Shown here one piece after another: positions 59,893 to 64,000 of a stretch of DNA of 64,000 nucleotides. Made by a program: the position numbers and the translations under genes. The notes beneath the pieces were generated by a model. That model was not told the origin of the DNA and did no database searches. It saw only the letters and a list, made by a program, of their open reading frames with translations. The stretch comes from Rhodobacteraceae bacterium F11138 (GTDB taxonomy: Bacteria > Pseudomonadota > Alphaproteobacteria > Rhodobacterales > Rhodobacteraceae), in contig JAEKDP010000007.1 of the NCBI GenBank assembly GCA_016521575.1, positions 183,756 through 247,755 on the forward strand. Reading direction: 5' to 3'. Every line of letters begins with the position of its first letter. The first letter of the stretch is position 1.

Positions 59893-62741
59893 ATGACCTC
59901 CGAAAAGGCCATGCTTTCCAATGGGATAGCCGTTGATCAAGCGGCCAGCCTCCCGTCTGCACATCGTGGTGCTTCACAAACTGCTTCACATCGACCGGGG
60001 TGCAGGCCGCGTGTCGCAGGCAGAAAGTGGGGTCTTCATCTGGTTCGCAGAAACCAGGTCTTTCACTTTCGCCGTCGCTGGCCCATCGCGCTGAGGGCAT
60101 GCGGGGCCCCTGAATTTCTCTCGATTTCGCTTCGAACCAATCTTCTGTCCGAAGCGGTGAAACGGTCTGCCGGCCTGCTCGCCGCCCTCGAGGCAGGAGA
60201 GACAGAGATGCTCAGCGAACTACAGGAGAGCCCGGTTGACGAGACCCGGGTCCGATCAATGCTGCAGGAGATCGTGCGCCAGGCCATGGCCGGCATGATT
60301 GCGCGGCAGGAGAGCAATGCGTCCTTCGACGACCCGGAGGCGCCTCTCAGACAGATCGGTGCCGAGGGCGTCCGGATCCGGCAGGCCCAGAGAACCAGGA
60401 ACTGGTCTGCTGCATCATCTTTCGCCGGAGAGATCGCCCGGCAGAACGGCCTCGATCGCGATGTGGTCGAAGCCCCGGCGGTCGCGCGCCAGGTGCTCTC
60501 CCTCCTGCGCCGCCTCAACGCGTTGAGCGCCCGCGTGGAACAGGACTTCGATGACCCGCTCGATGTCGGGCGGGACATCTTGCTTGACCATGGGCTGAAG
60601 CCAACCCGGGACGCCATGAAACCGCCCATGTTGCTGTCGGAGGCGATCGAGAAGGCCTGCGAAGAGGCCCCCCGGGATGTCGAGACCAAGATCCGGTTGG
60701 TGGGCAAGCTTGCCCTCGCGCATTTCGGCGATATCCCGGCTTCCTCGCTTGTGCTCGAGCAATCGTATGACTTCCTGCACAAGGTCTGGATGTTGCCAAA
60801 GGGCTGGGGAAGGGCGCACGGCCGAAACCGATATGGACAGGCGGGAAAGGATCTGTGCCCGCTAAAGGAGATCCGCGACGCCGATGCCAGGGACGCCAGG
60901 CTGATTGCCGAGATCCGGAGTCTCGACACGATGTCGATACCGGACAAACGTCGACGGTTGGTCCGGGAACTCACCCCGCGGCTGACCGACGGCTACCTCT
61001 TTGTGCAACGCGACATGTTCAATCGCATTCTCCGCGCAGCGCTTGGACGGAAGCGAGTCGGACGCGATGTCGACGATGAGGACCGCGTCGTTCCCTCGCA
61101 TGTGCAACTGAAGACCGGTTGCGGGCATGGCACAAGGAACAGAAGACCCCCTGCGGCCTGCCGAAACGCGTGTCGCGCCCGAAGCGGCGCATGTCCTGGT
61201 CGCTTGAGCACGTGTCGCGCCTGTTTTGCTCACCGATCTACCTCGGCACATCTTCGCTCAAACAGCGCAGCCGCACGGCCACCGCCCGCAAACGGTGCAT
61301 CATCAGGGATGCGATCTACTGGGTCCCGCTGATCATGATCACCATGGGTGTCCGCCCCGAGGAAATTCTTCAGGCCGCGGTGACGGACGTGGTTCGCCGC
61401 GACGGTATCCTCTGCCTCTTCGTTGGAGACGAGGAGGACGCGGTGCTGAAGAACGAGCAATCCCGACGCGTTCTGCCGATCCCGCAGATCCTGCTCGATC
61501 TTGGTTTCCGGGAGTGGGTTGTCGCAAAGAGAAGGGACGGGGAAACCTGGATCTTCCCGGAAATCCAGCCTGATAAAAGTCACGGGCGGCGGTCACAGAT
61601 CTTCGGGGATCGGCTACGGAATCTTTTCAAAACCTTGAAGCTGCAAGATGCCCGCGAAGACATTTACGCCATGCGGCGCACGCTGTCTTCCAAGCTCATG
61701 GGCCTGGGCATCGATACCGGCACGCGCCAACGGATTCTCGGCCATCTCGAGGGCACGACCATTGATCGACACTATTCGGATCATGGTCTTCTGGAGCTGA
61801 AGGACCTGCTCGATGCCGTGGACTATGGTATCGAAGTCGGCAGCGACCGGCGGTTCGGCTTCCCGATCATCGTCGGAAACCGCACCGTGCTGCAGACGGC
61901 CCTCGATGTCGCGGTGGTGTTGACCAATCAGCGGCAGGTGTCTGCCGTTCAACTCCGCGAAGCCGAAACTGACGAGATCGTGTTCGAAGCCGCCATCGCC
62001 GGACGCGTGGCCCCGTCCGGGTATCTTTGGAATGACTGCGAAGCGCTCGAGGAAAAGGAGGTTGCGGCGCGGATCATTTCGCTCGGCAGACAATATTCGC
62101 TCACCATGCCGGCGAGCGAAGAGGCAACGGCCGCGCTCGAACACCTGCTGATCCTCGTCGAGGAGCGACCTCTCAAGACTGCGGCGCCCGAGGTTGCACC
62201 AGGTCCCGCGAATGATCGAGCTTCCGTCGGCGGCGAACCCCATTTTGCGCCCGAACCGGTCGTCGAAGTGACCGACCGACAATCCGCCGGCCTTGATCGG
62301 GGCGACCTCGTGATCTGCGTGTTCCCGACCCGCCACTGCAGCTCCGGCTGCCCGGCACCGCGCCCAGGCCTGGTGATCGACACGCGCAGACTTGGCGGCA
62401 AGACGTATCTTGACATTGCCTGGGGCGGCCCGCTTGATCCTTCGGGGCCCGCGCCGCATGAGCTTACGCTTTCGCGACCAACGGAAATGGCCGAGGCGCA
62501 GGTCGATATCCCGACCCGTTTCAATCTGCGCCGCCGAGTTCTCGTGCCCGAGGGCTCCAGCCCTTTCCTGCATGGCCGGATGGGCAAGCTTGGAAAAAAC
62601 GCCTGCGCCCGGATCGGAGACTGCCTCCTCCATGCCGGAGATGTATCCCCGGCACCGATCCAAGAGGCCGACCGCCCCGCACGCCCCCTGACCGTCGAAC
62701 GCCGCCGCAGCAAATCCGTCCGGCCACCAACGGCTCGGTAA
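59893..62741 (+). pseudogene. Tyrosine recombinase (integrase) split by a one-base frameshift, with PemK/MazF-like C-terminus
   Basis: One large site-specific integrase read in two frames. The first part (59893 to about 61118) has an N-terminal integrase-like segment (LHLVRRNQVFHFRRRWP) and a helical core-binding region. The second (about 61119-62741) has the catalytic domain: R79 (GVRPEE), R186/R187 (YAMRRTL), H209 (LGHLEGT) and nucleophile Y219 (RHYSD), numbered from 61119. Adding one T near 61119 joins them as LKTGLRAWHKEQ, so a single-base deletion or sequencing error explains the break. After the catalytic domain come about 150 unassigned residues, then a domain (about 393-505) with GDLVICVFPTRH, PRPGLVID and IPTRFNLRRRV, resembling PemK/MazF toxins. 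If the frameshift is real the protein is inactive. Confidence 0.8.
59970..59990 (+). repeat. Direct repeat TGCTTCACA x2 near the integrase start
   Basis: Two perfect copies (59970-59978 and 59982-59990) at a 12-base period lie about 80 bases from the tRNA end. They could be arm-type recombinase binding sites or part of the integrase control region. Confidence 0.4.
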
Positions 62742-62988
62742 ATCATTGGCCATTGCCTGCGGCGGCATTCCAAACCTCTTCGACCACGAAACAGATCGCC
62801 CGGAACTGTCGATGCTGGAGCCACGCCACGATGCCGGACGCTGTCCTTTTGCTTTGAAGAACGGCGGGTCGTCGGATCTCCGAGAAAATCATGGTGAAAT
62901 CGGAAGCAGCGGCCACCCTGATCAAAATTTGTTTCCGCGGCACCGTGCCCGACCCCAAATCCCGAGAACAACACCTGCTCAGCCCGAG

Positions 62989-63011
62989 TTTGTCAAACTC
63001 GGTTTGACAAA
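62989..63011. promoter_or_regulatory. Perfect inverted repeat operator before the KfrA-like gene
   Basis: TTTGTCAAAC (62989-62998) and GTTTGACAAA (63002-63011) are exact reverse complements over a three-base spacer. The overlapping GAGTTTGTCAAACTC (62986-63000) is itself palindromic, and a further GACAAACTC half-site lies at 63018-63026, just before the ATG at 63030. Autoregulation by the DNA-binding protein encoded next is likely. The rest of the 288-base gap (62742-63029) shows no recognisable feature. Confidence 0.6.
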
Positions 63012-63029
63012 TGGAAAGACAAACTCTGA

Positions 63030-63587
63030 ATGACAAAGAACACAGCGCAAGGGAAACAGGGCGGGCGCCCCCTCAGTTATCCCCCGGAACTCGTTTACGC
63101 CATCGTCGAACGGCATCTGGAAGGCGGCATGCCAATCGCGAAGGTCGACGCGGGTCTCGTGAAGCAGGAGCTTTGCGAGATCTACGGCGTCAAAGGAACA
63201 ATCCGCCTGGAAAGCCTGCAGCGGTTGGTTGAAAACGCTGTCGCCGAGCTTCGGCAGAGCCAGGACCGCGCTCTTCTGGATACCTTGCCGGAGACTGTCA
63301 CAGCTTCCATTGATCACTTCATGGCGGGCGCGCGTGATGCCTTTGCGATCATGGTCGCGGAACAATACGCGAAAAGTCAGGCCGATGCGAACATGCAATG
63401 CGAAGAGCTGCGATCCGACAAGCGCTCTGCACAATGTCACATTGCGGAACTCGAAACGGAAAAAGCTCGGCTACAGAAAGACATCCACCAGCGCCTCCGA
63501 ATCAAGTTCCGCGATCCGGTAACGCGCGGCAACGCTGCGGCGGTTGAGTTCCGCGATCAGCCGCGGCATGATGTCAATCGGCATTGA
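63030..63587 (+). CDS. KfrA-like DNA-binding protein, probably truncated
   Basis: A 185-residue frame. The N-terminal 110 residues (GGRPLSYPPELVYAIVERHL, then GVKGTIRLESLQRLVENAV) resemble the N-terminal DNA-binding domain of KfrA-type plasmid/mobile-element proteins. A helical region with coiled-coil character (about 120-150) follows. KfrA proteins are usually much longer coiled coils; here the pattern stops near residue 150 and the last 35 residues (63480-63587) look foreign. An IS21-type end follows at once, so the gene was probably cut by that insertion. No clear ribosome site apart from the operator region is visible. Confidence 0.55.
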   Translation: MTKNTAQGKQGGRPLSYPPELVYAIVERHLEGGMPIAKVDAGLVKQELCEIYGVKGTIRLESLQRLVENAVAELRQSQDRALLDTLPETVTASIDHFMAGARDAFAIMVAEQYAKSQADANMQCEELRSDKRSAQCHIAELETEKARLQKDIHQRLRIKFRDPVTRGNAAAVEFRDQPRHDVNRH

Positions 63588-63590
63588 AGT

Positions 63591-63624
63591 TTGACCCCCT
63601 ATCGGCGTCCAATATTGACCCCCT
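63591..63624. repeat. Terminal direct repeats of the IS21-type element
   Basis: TTGACCCCCT occurs at 63591-63600 and 63615-63624, 24 bases apart. Multiple short repeats of this kind at the ends are typical of IS21-family elements, where they bind the transposase. Confidence 0.7.
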
Positions 63625-63700
63625 TGTGCTGAGCAGGCCCGGCGCTGCGTAGCCCTCACATAGCGCAGCGGCGGCGGGCCTGCGGGGTTTCGGGTTAGCG

Positions 63701-64000
63701 CTATGCGCGGTTCTTGAAGCGCCAGCTTTCGTTTCCGGTTTCGACGATCTCGCAGTGGTGCGTAAGCCGGTCGAGCAACGCGGTTGTCATTTTGGCATCG
63801 CCGAAGACGCTGGGCCATTCGCCGAAGGCCAGGTTGGTTGTGACGATGATGGATGTGCGTTCGTAGAGTTTGCTGATCAGGTGGAACAGGAGCTGTCCGC
63901 CGGTCTGGGCGAAGGGCAGATAACCCAGTTCATCGAGGATCAGGAAGTCGAGGCGGGAGATGAGATCGGCGGTTCGGCCCTGGCGTTCTGCGCGGGCTTC
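63701..64000 (-). CDS. istB: IS21-family helper ATPase IstB, C-terminal 99 residues
   Basis: The minus-strand frame runs from the window edge to TAG at 63701-63703. It reads the Walker B segment [57 protein letters not shown] and ends in FKNRA, all hallmarks of IstB, the AAA+ ATPase that guides IS21 transposition. The N-terminus with Walker A is outside the window. Completeness cannot be judged. Confidence 0.93.
   Translation of the reverse strand, partial: EARAERQGRTADLISRLDFLILDELGYLPFAQTGGQLLFHLISKLYERTSIIVTTNLAFGEWPSVFGDAKMTTALLDRLTHHCEIVETGNESWRFKNRA

Larger units (their letters stand above)
63588..64000 (-). mobile_element. IS21-family insertion sequence, istB-side end
   Basis: The segment includes the terminal repeats at 63591-63624, a short noncoding stretch and the 3' part of istB on the minus strand. 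The rest of the element (istB start, istA, other end) lies beyond the right edge. The exact left boundary is uncertain because no flanking duplication can be checked. Confidence 0.75.

Noticed and set aside
59465..60100. Minus-strand frame across tRNA-Gln
   Set aside because: It translates the tRNA gene itself (the GVVGFEPT-type artefact) and part of the channel gene antisense.
62743..63036. Minus-strand 97-codon frame between the integrase and the KfrA-like gene
   Set aside because: No start signal or family resemblance, and it runs through the palindromic operator.

Overview
The window looks like a chromosomal segment of a Rhodobacteraceae (Roseobacter-group) alphaproteobacterium. The evidence is the high-GC coding DNA, the Paracoccus/Rhodobacter-style complex I operon with extra reading frames between the nuo genes, the NuoE with a long C-terminal extension, the DUF3422 and VPLPA-CTERM proteins, and the leucine-degradation gene order. 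Assignments rest on motifs, lengths and context read directly; no database search was run.

Region 1 (1-8110) is mixed metabolism. It holds a 5'-truncated kynureninase, a secreted metallo-beta-lactamase-fold protein with a degenerate metal motif behind a striking operator, an isoprenylcysteine methyltransferase-like membrane protein, the proton-translocating transhydrogenase pair pntA-pntB with a clear terminator, a DUF3422 protein, and a YeeE/YedE sulfur-compound transporter.

Region 2 (8333-17778) is a peptide-type uptake and hydrolysis module. A binding protein and two permeases face left. A fused two-domain ATPase and three M20 amidohydrolases (one ArgE-like and a tandem pair of HipO-like paralogues) face right. 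Together they suggest import of N-acylated amino acids or peptides followed by cytoplasmic deacylation.

Region 3 (17803-26402) covers envelope and cofactor genes. It contains an overlapping moaA-waaA-glycosyltransferase run, an exosortase-sorted surface protein, glmU-glmS for UDP-GlcNAc supply, and a divergent phosphoglycolate phosphatase.

Region 4 (26590-36261) is a leucine/isovalerate catabolic operon: ivd, an LprI-like gene, an acyl-CoA synthetase, mccB, mccA, hmgL and a methylglutaconyl-CoA hydratase. A palindromic operator precedes it and a convergent nitronate monooxygenase ends it.

Region 5 (36510-54107) is a complete 14-gene nuo operon (A to N) encoding respiratory complex I. Interspersed are at least seven accessory reading frames (small membrane proteins, exported proteins, a carboxymuconolactone decarboxylase-family protein) and two micro-ORFs whose start and stop codons overlap both neighbours. 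It runs into birA, coaX, a ribonuclease J gene, a quinone reductase-like gene and a BON-MscS channel (to 59751).

Region 6 (59818-64000) is accessory DNA. A tRNA-Gln(UUG) gene is followed at once by a large tyrosine recombinase gene broken by a one-base frameshift. Its C-terminus looks like an in-frame PemK/MazF-type domain. Next come a KfrA-like DNA-binding protein with a perfect inverted repeat over its promoter region, and the istB end of an IS21-family element that appears to have truncated it. This is the left edge of an integrated element whose far end is outside the window, and it is the most unusual part of the sequence. No stretch above 300 bases lacks a gene; the longer gaps are covered in the entries.
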